Notes under the pieces: model-generated
Database searches by the model: none
Told to the model about the DNA's origin: nothing
What the model saw: the letters and a program-made list of their open reading frames with translations, nothing else
Shown here: piece after piece, positions 7,398-14,754 of the stretch
How the letters are laid out: every line of letters begins with the position of its first letter
Numbering within the stretch: the stretch's first letter is position 1
Source: a virus
Strand: one strand, 5' to 3'
Virus record (IMG/VR): IMGVR_UViG_3300050138_000042
Location: 1 to 20,486 of that record
DNA: 20,486 bases
Program-made: the position numbers and the translations under genes

Positions 7398-8126
7398 ATG
7401 TCACAAACACAAGGTAGATGGTCAGCAAAGACGCCGTTTCCAGATTTGCAGATTTTCTTTGGAGCGGATCAGTTTGCACTAATTTCAGGAACTGCTCCTT
7501 TATCACTTGCAATAGGACGTGATACTCTTGCAATTCTTAAAGCAACAGTTGCGGCAGGTTCAGCAGCAGTTTTTGGTGCTTCTCTTCCACTGCTTCTTAG
7601 AAGTGGTGTTCTAGCATCGCCGCAGTACGATCAGGAACAGTATGGAACAGCAGCTTCACAACCTGGGCCAAGCGCGGTTTCTGGTACAAGCGGCCCGCTC
7701 GCAGAACCGAATCCGGTTACTCCGTATTTTCAGGGTTTTCCTCCAACAGTCGCTGCTGCTATGGCAACGCTTGCTGGACCCTCGTCAGGAGCACAACCTA
7801 AAGGCATTCAGATTGACAGCATAGATGTTGTCTATCAGGTTCTTACTGATGCTACAGCAGTTGCCGCTACTGTTGGGTTGTCAAAGACAGTTTTCAAGAA
7901 TCTTACAGCTCCAGTCACTACTGATTTAATCATCTTAGGAGCAAATGGACTTCCGGTTGTTATCGGTGCGCAGCCTCAAGTCACTAATGTGCCCGTTATT
8001 TCTCCAGCTGCGATGATTGTAGCAGCAGACACGGAAGTTGTTCTTAATATTAATTTAACTGGTGGCACTGCCGGAACAATTGCTTTCTTTGGTGCTGTTG
8101 TAAAAGCTCACTATAACCTCGCATAA
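7398..8126 (+). CDS. Beta-rich probable virion surface protein
   Basis: A 242-residue Ala/Thr/Val-rich protein with almost no Lys or Arg after residue 70. A purine-rich RBS (AAGAGAGGA) lies just upstream. The N-terminal part (about 1-70) has hydrophobic strands (LQIFFGADQFALISG). A Pro/Gly/Gln-rich linker spans about 76-108 (GTAASQPGPSAVSGTSGPLA). The C-terminal domain (about 133-242) begins GIQIDSIDVVYQVLTDA and ends with alternating strands (EVVLNINLTGGTAGTIAFFG). This is the pattern of a beta sandwich seen in structural proteins encoded after phage capsid genes. It could be a head fibre, a second decoration protein or a neck part. There is no enzyme motif and no signal peptide. The virion assignment comes from composition and position. 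Confidence 0.65.
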   Translation: MSQTQGRWSAKTPFPDLQIFFGADQFALISGTAPLSLAIGRDTLAILKATVAAGSAAVFGASLPLLLRSGVLASPQYDQEQYGTAASQPGPSAVSGTSGPLAEPNPVTPYFQGFPPTVAAAMATLAGPSSGAQPKGIQIDSIDVVYQVLTDATAVAATVGLSKTVFKNLTAPVTTDLIILGANGLPVVIGAQPQVTNVPVISPAAMIVAADTEVVLNINLTGGTAGTIAFFGAVVKAHYNLA

Positions 8127-8140
8127 GAAAGGAGTAACCA

Positions 8141-8416
8141 ATGGCAAATGATTATAGCGGTCGCATATGGAAAATCACAACCGCTGGAACTACTCCTTTC
8201 GGTACTCTTAATGTCAAGTTCAAGGGTGGAACATGGGCGGGAGATACTGCCGGAAAAACATTCACTATCACGGATGTTGCTGGCAGAGTCTATTCATGGA
8301 CTTATCCTGCTGATGGTTCTGCTGTGAATTTTCAAGAACTAGGATGGCTTTCAGGGCCATTAACGTTCGGTGGAAATTTTACAGTCGAAGTTAATCTATT
8401 TCTTGGCACTAAGTAA
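8141..8416 (+). CDS. Small beta-rich protein, probably virion-associated
   Basis: A 91-residue protein. AAAGGAG (8128-8134) lies 6 bases before the ATG, which is 14 bases after the previous stop. The sequence is a series of short strands with Gly, Thr and Trp (VKFKGGTWAGDTAGKTFTIT, residues 25-44; RVYSWTYPADGS, residues 49-60). No helix of any length is evident. It looks like a compact beta barrel or sandwich. Its place between another beta-rich structural gene and the nozzle gene suggests a small virion component. I do not recognise a named family. The strong RBS suggests good expression. Confidence 0.6.
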   Translation: MANDYSGRIWKITTAGTTPFGTLNVKFKGGTWAGDTAGKTFTITDVAGRVYSWTYPADGSAVNFQELGWLSGPLTFGGNFTVEVNLFLGTK

Positions 8417-8428
8417 CTGGAGAAGACA

Positions 8429-10771
8429 GTGGGCAAGGTTAAAACAGAAGAACTTGACAACGGTAACATTGCTGTCGAGATTACATATGGTGGACTAGAA
8501 GCTCCTTATGGCGGCGTGGATACGTCTGCGCCGCCAGCTTATATTGATCCGAGATGTTTTACAGACTCTGATGGGTTCTTAGTAGTTAACAACAGACTTG
8601 TTGCAGTAGCGTTTGAAAAAGTCACCACGCCTACTCTTTGGTTTGGTGACGCTACTATACAGCTTTTGAAGTTTGGAACGTTTTATAACTCCACGTTTGG
8701 ACAACTTAACTATGCTTTGGGATATAAAGCTATCCCTTTCGCTGGTCCGCCGTCGGGAGTTACTTATAATTTTTATATAACCTCATGGCTTCCTGATAAT
8801 CTACTGATCTTCAATGATGACAACATCCCTTACACTTTGTTTGACTCAGTATCTCTTCCAACGCCAGCGTCGATAACGCTTGGAATTATTGGCACTAACG
8901 CACCAGCGCCGGGCGGAGGAACAGGAGCGGCGGGTAATGTGTTGACGGTTGGAGCAGGAGGGTTGCTCCTAACGCTTGACTTATCTACTAGCGCCGGTAC
9001 AGGCTATGGTGTTAATGACATTGTAGAAGTAACTCAACCTGGAGCAGGTGGCGGATGGATTATTGTTAATAGTATCGGTGGTGGCGGGTCAATTGCTACT
9101 TTCACAGTAGCTTCTCCTGACAGTTCAAACTTCGTAGCTGGACAGCCGTGGATTGCTGGCGTAGACACACTTAATTCTAGTTGTGTTCTTAAGATCATAG
9201 GACCAGGTGGTACAACTACACACACTGTTAATACGTGGCTTGCCTCTACGAAAGCGGAAATTGTTGCCGCTATGGTAAGTGCGATTAACGCAACTGATCC
9301 TAATGTGTTTGCATCTACGACTGTGGATGGGTTCTCTATCGTACTTACGGCATTAGCTGCTTATGCAGGAACTACTGGAAATGCTATAACAGTGCAGGAT
9401 TTATCTGTAAATCGAGTTCCTACTTCACCGCCGCCGTTTTACTTCGAGTGTAGAACTGTAGCATCTCTTAGCGGCGGAACTAACGCTGCGACTTTTAATG
9501 CTCTTCGTGTTATTCCTACTCCTATTTCATCAGCAGACGTAGGCGGTACGATCTACTTCGCTGGAGTTGGGCCGTTTATTTTGAAGTATAGCGGTCCTGG
9601 AAACTTCTTTGTCTCGACTTCTGAGAAAGGAGTTGGAGTTATTAGGAAGTTCGCAGGCTCCCTAATTGGCTTAAGAGATATACCGCAGCTTGGAGAGATT
9701 CTCCAGAATCAAGATATGATCTTCGCTTGGAGTGTAGCGGGAGAGCTTGATATTTGGAGTCCGCTGGATGTTAACGGTGATGTTACAGGAGCTGGTTTCG
9801 AGCAGATTGCGGATATAGGAGATTATCTTTCGGGGCTTATTATAGCCGGAGGAACGGCTTTTATTATCCGCTCACAAGGAGTTAGTTATGCGACTCCTAC
9901 TGGGAATGCGACGCTTCCTTTTGCTATAAATCATATTGGTTTGGGCGATCAGGGAGAGGGTTCTCAGACTTCGGCACTTTGCTGTCAGTATGACCAGATT
10001 GGTGCGTTTGTAGGAAATACGGATATTTTCCAAGTTGGGAGTAATATCTCATCTATTGGTAAAAAGATCAAGACTGCTCTCTTTACAGCGCTACAAAGTT
10101 TTGAACTGTTTTTGGATAGCAACGCTTGTTCAGTCTATCTCGGTGGCGAGACTTTTCCACTTGTAGCGTTCTTAGTAGATGGAACTGTTTATCTCTTCGA
10201 TACCGGCAACGGTACGTGGATGACTGTTAGTGTTCCTACGTATGCTACGTTTGCGCAAGCATTGCTTGGAACATTCGCTGCGAAGAATATTTTTGCTTCT
10301 CAAGATCAGTTTCAGCAAACCTCAATGATGCTTGGACTTCAGCAGACAGGGCAGGTGCCTGCCATTTATGCGCTGACTGAGACAGTGAAGAATAATAACT
10401 CAATCTCTGCTGGACAGGATATTTTCTTTCCGGCGGAGGAGTTGCTTTTTGGTAGAGATGTGACGATTGATGCATTGTATATTTCGTACAATGCTCAAGT
10501 GTTTACAGGTACGATGCAAGTTAAGTTTTATATAAGTGGGCAGCTGTTCAAAACACTTAGTATTTTCGGCTCGGCAACGCCGGTGCTTAATGATACTCCG
10601 ACAGAGATTCAGATATTTCCTGATAACACAACTGATAGTTCTGGAGTTTTCACAGCTCACTCGCCGCAGCTTGAGATTCAGATTTCTGAAGCAAACGCGC
10701 ACGATAATATAATCCGCTTTCCTAAGATCACAATGTTCGGATCGTTTGATCCAAAACAAAGGCCAGTATAA
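8429..10771 (+). CDS. Tail nozzle / DNA-stabilisation protein, beta-propeller
   Basis: A 780-residue protein with a GTG start, supported by GGAG (8419-8422) 6 bases upstream and by the 12-base gap from the previous gene. The part from about residue 360 on carries propeller-like repeats, including RDIPQLGEILQNQDMIFAWS (about 416-435), ELDIWSPL (439-446), AFIIRSQGVSY (477-487) and GAFVGNTDIFQVGS (525-538). A 'becomes ..WS..G..d.WsP' blade is the hallmark of P22 gp10-like and T7 gp12-like proteins, which form the short tail nozzle and seal the DNA. An inserted Gly-rich section at about 155-330 resembles repeats of phage adhesins. The C-terminal section (about 670-780) is a separate beta sandwich. 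The next gene starts inside its stop codon (TAATG), which supports a shared neck module. Confidence 0.8.
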   Translation: MGKVKTEELDNGNIAVEITYGGLEAPYGGVDTSAPPAYIDPRCFTDSDGFLVVNNRLVAVAFEKVTTPTLWFGDATIQLLKFGTFYNSTFGQLNYALGYKAIPFAGPPSGVTYNFYITSWLPDNLLIFNDDNIPYTLFDSVSLPTPASITLGIIGTNAPAPGGGTGAAGNVLTVGAGGLLLTLDLSTSAGTGYGVNDIVEVTQPGAGGGWIIVNSIGGGGSIATFTVASPDSSNFVAGQPWIAGVDTLNSSCVLKIIGPGGTTTHTVNTWLASTKAEIVAAMVSAINATDPNVFASTTVDGFSIVLTALAAYAGTTGNAITVQDLSVNRVPTSPPPFYFECRTVASLSGGTNAATFNALRVIPTPISSADVGGTIYFAGVGPFILKYSGPGNFFVSTSEKGVGVIRKFAGSLIGLRDIPQLGEILQNQDMIFAWSVAGELDIWSPLDVNGDVTGAGFEQIADIGDYLSGLIIAGGTAFIIRSQGVSYATPTGNATLPFAINHIGLGDQGEGSQTSALCCQYDQIGAFVGNTDIFQVGSNISSIGKKIKTALFTALQSFELFLDSNACSVYLGGETFPLVAFLVDGTVYLFDTGNGTWMTVSVPTYATFAQALLGTFAAKNIFASQDQFQQTSMMLGLQQTGQVPAIYALTETVKNNNSISAGQDIFFPAEELLFGRDVTIDALYISYNAQVFTGTMQVKFYISGQLFKTLSIFGSATPVLNDTPTEIQIFPDNTTDSSGVFTAHSPQLEIQISEANAHDNIIRFPKITMFGSFDPKQRPV

Positions 10772-11193
10772 TGCCAAGGTCATATAATCCGAATGCGTTT
10801 GCTCAGAGTCTTGATCCTTTGCATAGACAGTTTGTGCAATCAGTAGATCAGACTCTTAATGGCGGCGTAGATATGGGAACGCCGACAGGGAATGCACCGG
10901 ATAGCGCGGGAGTTAATGCGGGTGTTTATACTAAGTTTAAGCAGGGAAATAGCAGCGGTGTTTTAATCAGGATCGCAGCGCAGGGAGTTACGGATACTGG
11001 TGCGGATTATGAATGGGGCGCGGTTAATACGGGTATCGTTATTAATCATGGTTTGCTCAGGAAGCCAATAGGCTTTAAGGTAGTAGACATGGACAAGCCT
11101 GTACAAGTTTACAGAACAACACCACCGGATAAGCAACAGATAACTCTTGCGCCGACGGATAACACAGCTTCAGTAACAGTTTACGTGTTTTAG
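10771..11193 (+). CDS. Small structural protein of the neck/tail module
   Basis: A 140-residue protein, coupled to the nozzle gene by a TAATG overlap. The N-terminal third is polar (FAQSLDPLHRQFVQSVDQTL). A Gly-rich linker follows. The C-terminal about 55 residues read GIVINHGLLRKPIGFKVVDM, QVYRTTPPDKQQITLAP and a final VTVYVF. The 'NHGL.R.P.G..vv' strand followed by a 'LTL..s....v.v.vF' ending is common in small podovirus virion proteins that lie between nozzle and adaptor genes. It is probably a tail or fibre-attachment component, but the exact role is unknown to me. It is not an enzyme, judging from its lack of conserved catalytic residues. Confidence 0.65.
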   Translation: MPRSYNPNAFAQSLDPLHRQFVQSVDQTLNGGVDMGTPTGNAPDSAGVNAGVYTKFKQGNSSGVLIRIAAQGVTDTGADYEWGAVNTGIVINHGLLRKPIGFKVVDMDKPVQVYRTTPPDKQQITLAPTDNTASVTVYVF

Positions 11194-11202
11194 GAGTTTG
11201 AG

Positions 11203-11943
11203 ATGGCTTTCACTGCTGGAGATTGTTTTGACGGAATTACCGGACTTCTAATGAACAGGACTGTTTCTCAAGCTTTGATGCTTGAAGAGATTCGTAAAGC
11301 TGTGCTTGAGTTTACTGAAGATTATAAGCATCCGCTTTTAGAAGCTACTGGACCGACTGTTTCTCTTGTAGCATTTCAAAATGTTTATAACCCTAACTTC
11401 TTTTTACAAGTTGCAGATGCTAACTTAGATGTTAACAAGGTTAACTCGTTTTGGATTTATAATAATGGCTTTATTACACCAAGCTCTAGTAGCGAGACAA
11501 ATTCAGGTTATGAACTTAAGTTTATGGCTATTAAAGATATTGAAGTACTGCTGAATATTTCTGGAATTCCGTTGTACTGGAGTAGGAATAATAACCAAAT
11601 CTACATCACGCTTCCAGATCAAAGCTATCCTGTATATATGCGTTATCAGAAACAACATCCTCTGGCGAATGTGGTGAACGGTTTTGTAAGTGGTACTCCG
11701 ATCTTGATGGCGGACACGTGGCAGGAGATTATTGAGTACGCCGCTGCTATGCGCGTGGCTCCTAAAGTTAATCTTGCCTCTAAGAAAACAGAACTTCACA
11801 CCGCTCTCTACGGCGATCAAAAGTTTCAGACATCTTCTGGTATCGAAGGCGCACCGGGTCTAATCTTTCAGCGTACTTCACAACGTAATCGTGACCAAGT
11901 AACAACCACCCGCAGGCTGCGCCTGAGAATGGGAAGCGTGTAA
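11203..11943 (+). CDS. Head-tail adaptor, P22 gp4/T7 gp11-like
   Basis: A 246-residue protein expected to bind the portal ring and link it to the nozzle. AGGAG (11192-11196) overlaps the previous stop and lies 6 bases before the ATG. The N-terminal part is helical (LEEIRKAVLEFTEDYKHPLL, about residues 24-43). A beta section with IYITLPDQSYPVYMRYQKQH (about 130-149) follows. After it come a helix EIIEYAAAMRVAPKVN (about 174-189) and KKTELHTALYGD, typical of the gp4-like adaptor core. The C-terminus is Arg-rich (TTTRRLRLRMGSV), consistent with an extended tail that contacts portal or DNA. The gene follows the nozzle gene by one small ORF, as in related phages. The fold is a good guess, though its conserved residues are few. 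Confidence 0.72.
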   Translation: MAFTAGDCFDGITGLLMNRTVSQALMLEEIRKAVLEFTEDYKHPLLEATGPTVSLVAFQNVYNPNFFLQVADANLDVNKVNSFWIYNNGFITPSSSSETNSGYELKFMAIKDIEVLLNISGIPLYWSRNNNQIYITLPDQSYPVYMRYQKQHPLANVVNGFVSGTPILMADTWQEIIEYAAAMRVAPKVNLASKKTELHTALYGDQKFQTSSGIEGAPGLIFQRTSQRNRDQVTTTRRLRLRMGSV

Positions 11944-12488
11944 TGGCTACCGTGCCTATAGCTCCTCCTCAACTTCAAAACGTGGCAAAAGCTAATAGTA
12001 CAGTTACTGGACTTGTCCCTGCTGGACAGTTTAATGCTGTAGCTCCACCAATAAGAACTGTCTATGATACAGGTCCATTGAAAGGTAATTCAGTACCTGG
12101 AATGCTTGACGTAGGTAATATTGACCTTAATCAACGTCCATCAATTAAGAATGCCGATGGTACGTCGAGTTCGATTTTTTCTATGACTGTACCGATAGGA
12201 AAAGAGGGTCAACCTTTAGAGTGGGGGCATAAAGATATTACAGGTTATGCTTTGGTTCCTTCTATAGCGGATGGGAAATTTTTAACCAAAGATGGTAAGA
12301 TGCCGGATCAAAGCAATAAAAAAGCTATGCAAGCTTTGGAAGATGAGGCTACTAAGTATTATACTAAAACTAAACAGCACTTAGGTATCTTCAAAACTAT
12401 GCAAGATGCCAACTCTTATGCTGCTAGGACACATGCTTATGGGCCAAAAGGTCCTACAAAAGATAAAGTTTATGCTCCTTCGTATTAA
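11943..12488 (+). CDS. Stand-alone 'GNIDLNxRP' domain protein, probable virion/internal protein
   Basis: A 181-residue protein whose ATG overlaps the adaptor stop (TAATG). Residues 1-50 are Pro/Ala-rich and flexible. The core starts VGNIDLNQRPSIKNADG (57-73). It continues through SIFSMTVPIGKEG (77-89) and ALVPSIADG (103-111), and ends in EDEATKYYTKTKQHLGIFKT (133-152) with ANSYAARTHAY (156-166). The order GNIDL.xRP.v.NxDGs.Sti.S...g.evLiPt...A...Y..t..hLG.F.t...A..YA..lH is a small domain I know from many phage proteins. There it often sits within large internal virion or transglycosylase proteins. Here it is a separate gene. Its function is unknown, but a peptidoglycan- or DNA-ejection-linked role is plausible from its usual partners. 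The domain match is visual and fairly strong. Confidence 0.7.
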   Translation: MATVPIAPPQLQNVAKANSTVTGLVPAGQFNAVAPPIRTVYDTGPLKGNSVPGMLDVGNIDLNQRPSIKNADGTSSSIFSMTVPIGKEGQPLEWGHKDITGYALVPSIADGKFLTKDGKMPDQSNKKAMQALEDEATKYYTKTKQHLGIFKTMQDANSYAARTHAYGPKGPTKDKVYAPSY

Positions 12489-12502
12489 GAAAAGAGTGTG
12501 TA

Positions 12503-13252
12503 ATGGCTACTAACTCAATGGTTCCGTATTCTAATCCGGCGGGAAAAAACCAAACAGCGCCGTCTGTACCTATGGCGAATGCGGGTGCGGTATCGCATGT
12601 GCCTGCTCCTACGCCTCTTGCTCCTACGGCTACGGCGACAGCGAATCCGTTGATCCCTGCCACTTCTACAGTAACACCTGGAACTCCTACAGTGCCTCAG
12701 ACAGTAGGAACTGATCCAGCACAGTACCAACAACTTCAGGATATTTACGGTGCTTCCGGAAATTCGTTGTATGAGTTTATGCAGAGTCTTGATGGAACAA
12801 GTTCTGCGACTCTTCAAGATTATATTAAGAGTCTTGGACCACAGTTTGCTAAATCAGGGGCTAATTTGGATGCTTCTCTTGGAGCAGGTGGAGTAGGAGC
12901 TAATTCAAGCGTGAGTGCTTTAGCACATGCTGATCTTGGCTCGCAGGAAGATAGTCTCATAGCAGATGAGAGTGCGAAGCTTCTTCAGAGTCAGGAAGGC
13001 TTGCAGGCTAATCTTCTTGAAAGTACTCTTCCTTCCGCCGAAAAGCAAGTCTCTGACTCTAGCGGTTGGAATACATTCGCACAAATTCTAAGCGGTATTG
13101 GCGGATTAACTAGTTCTGTTATGGGACTTGGCGATCTTACTGGCGGCTTGAGTAGTTTGTTTAAAAGTGCTACTCCAGCAGCAACAGTTCCTACTTCTAC
13201 CTTCGGGAATGAGGATGCTCTTCTTCAAGGTATCAATCAGGGAGGTATCTAA
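12503..13252 (+). CDS. Probable internal/ejection protein, Ala/Ser/Gly-rich
   Basis: A 249-residue protein with a weak RBS (AAAGAG, 12491-12496), lying 14 bases after the previous stop. Residues 1-70 are Pro/Thr/Ala-rich and low in complexity (PAPTPLAPTATATANPLIPA). The middle section (about 74-175) is helical, with a small-residue hinge GAGGVGANSSVSALAHADLG (about 127-146) and LLQSQEGLQANLLE. The C-terminal third contains a hydrophobic Gly-rich stretch (FAQILSGIGGLTSSVMGLGD, about 193-212) that could insert into a membrane. A 'GVG.NSSV.ALA.AD..SQ' motif followed by a GW.. and a Gly-rich hydrophobic tail is familiar from podovirus proteins placed after the adaptor. An ejection-channel component like T7 gp14 is a reasonable guess. 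No enzyme motif is seen. The next gene overlaps its stop as TAATG. Confidence 0.6.
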   Translation: MATNSMVPYSNPAGKNQTAPSVPMANAGAVSHVPAPTPLAPTATATANPLIPATSTVTPGTPTVPQTVGTDPAQYQQLQDIYGASGNSLYEFMQSLDGTSSATLQDYIKSLGPQFAKSGANLDASLGAGGVGANSSVSALAHADLGSQEDSLIADESAKLLQSQEGLQANLLESTLPSAEKQVSDSSGWNTFAQILSGIGGLTSSVMGLGDLTGGLSSLFKSATPAATVPTSTFGNEDALLQGINQGGI

Positions 13253-14754
13253 TGGAAAGCTGGAACTCTGCGATGCCGGGATTTGAAAGCAGTATGCCTC
13301 AAAGTGTACCTGCGGCGCAACCGTCACAGGGGAATGATTTGATTTCTAGCATTCTCAAAACTGTCTCAAGTCCTGTCGATCCGAATCTTGTGCGTCAAGC
13401 GAATATGCCTATTGAGGGTACTCATGCGGCTTCTTTGCCGACGAGTTTGAGTACTCCAGTAGGGCCATATCAAACTGCGCCTTTGGATCAGCGTCAGGTT
13501 ACTGGACGGAAAGCTGCGAATCGTCAAGGGATTTCTAATGCCTTTACCGCCGCAACTAATGCGCTTGGAACTATTGTTACCAAGGAAGCGCAGATCAAGC
13601 AAGGTCATATACGTGACGCAGCGACCAAAGTTATCATGGCGCAACAAGGTATTGACGAAGCTAAAATAGCTCACGATCAAGCTATCACAGCGGGTGATGC
13701 TGCGGCAGCGTCTAAGTATCAGGAAGCGATTCAAAAGAACCAGCAAGCTCGTGATGCTATCTTTGCTGATCCTAAAATGCGTAAGGCGCTTCAGAAGGGG
13801 TTTGATATTAGCTATACGGACCCTGCCTCTAACAAAACTGAAGAACACGCTGCCGTGCAGGAAGCTCTTAAAACTGCCAAGAGTATGCAAGAGAAGCGTG
13901 AGATTATGAAAGCACAGCAAGAGAAGCAGAATCAAGCTTCTGGTTCTGCTATGGGTGCGGCGTTTGAGAAGTCAATGCCTCAAGGTATGGCGGCAAATCA
14001 ATTAGCACAAGCGCAACTTGGTCAGGTGCTGGCGGATAAGAAGATTCAGCAAGAAGCTATGAAGAACTTGTTAACCTTTCAAGCTTCTACTTATCGCTCA
14101 GACAAAGCTTACAACGCTACGCAGATGCGTACTATCGCACAAGGTATCTTAAAACAAGCTACTTTTGCTCATCAAGATCAGCAGATGGCACAGAGATTTG
14201 CCCAAGCGCAGAAAATGCTTGGGCAACGCTTCGCGCAGGAGAACAGCTTAGTTTATCTTCGCGCTAAGACTAATAGACAACTTGAGAATGATGTTTATAC
14301 GGATAAGGAATTCGATCCACTCACGATGAAGACAAAGAGTGAGAAGGTATCGCAAACGTATAACAGCAGCTACCTCGCCGATCAGAATGACATTGCGAAG
14401 CTTATAGTAGCGAGGGATAAGGAATTCTCAAGCGGTTCTAAACCGAGTTGGTATAAGAACGGACAACTTGCTACTGACGATCCGGCGGCTAAGTCTTATG
14501 AAGCATACAATCTCCAAATCCGCAATCTCGAATCAATGCGTGATTTGGATAAGCAAAAAGCTGATCACTACGAGCAAGTTTCTAAACAGATTTCACAAGC
14601 TTTTCCAAGTCTTACGGGGGTAGGAAATGACACCGGAAGTAGCGACGGTTCCAGCAGCCAATCCGATGCAGTCGGAGGAAGTGACGACTTTACTAACCCC
14701 TTCAACTGGCTCACCAGTGGCTCGGAAAGCGCCAACGCAGACGACGAGCAATAA
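13252..14754 (+). CDS. Gln/Ala-rich helical internal virion protein
   Basis: A 500-residue protein starting inside the previous stop (TAATG). Residues 1-80 are Ser/Pro-rich and disordered. Residues about 88-350 are almost entirely helix, rich in Gln, Ala and Lys (AQAQLGQVLADKKIQQEAMK; DQQMAQRFAQAQKMLGQRFA), consistent with long coiled coils. A polar section follows, then a Ser/Asp/Gly tail (about 448-475) that is low in complexity. The length, helical nature and position among ejection-type genes suggest an inner-core or ejected protein. I see no transglycosylase, peptidase or polymerase motif. The last 128 bases are shared with the next gene in the +1 frame. A structural rod or scaffold for the internal core is an alternative reading. 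Confidence 0.6.
   Translation: MESWNSAMPGFESSMPQSVPAAQPSQGNDLISSILKTVSSPVDPNLVRQANMPIEGTHAASLPTSLSTPVGPYQTAPLDQRQVTGRKAANRQGISNAFTAATNALGTIVTKEAQIKQGHIRDAATKVIMAQQGIDEAKIAHDQAITAGDAAAASKYQEAIQKNQQARDAIFADPKMRKALQKGFDISYTDPASNKTEEHAAVQEALKTAKSMQEKREIMKAQQEKQNQASGSAMGAAFEKSMPQGMAANQLAQAQLGQVLADKKIQQEAMKNLLTFQASTYRSDKAYNATQMRTIAQGILKQATFAHQDQQMAQRFAQAQKMLGQRFAQENSLVYLRAKTNRQLENDVYTDKEFDPLTMKTKSEKVSQTYNSSYLADQNDIAKLIVARDKEFSSGSKPSWYKNGQLATDDPAAKSYEAYNLQIRNLESMRDLDKQKADHYEQVSKQISQAFPSLTGVGNDTGSSDGSSSQSDAVGGSDDFTNPFNWLTSGSESANADDEQ

Noticed and set aside
12515-12817. 100-codon - strand frame, extremely Arg-rich
   Set aside because: It is an antisense artefact of the Pro/Thr/Ala-rich + strand N-terminus of the gene starting at 12503.
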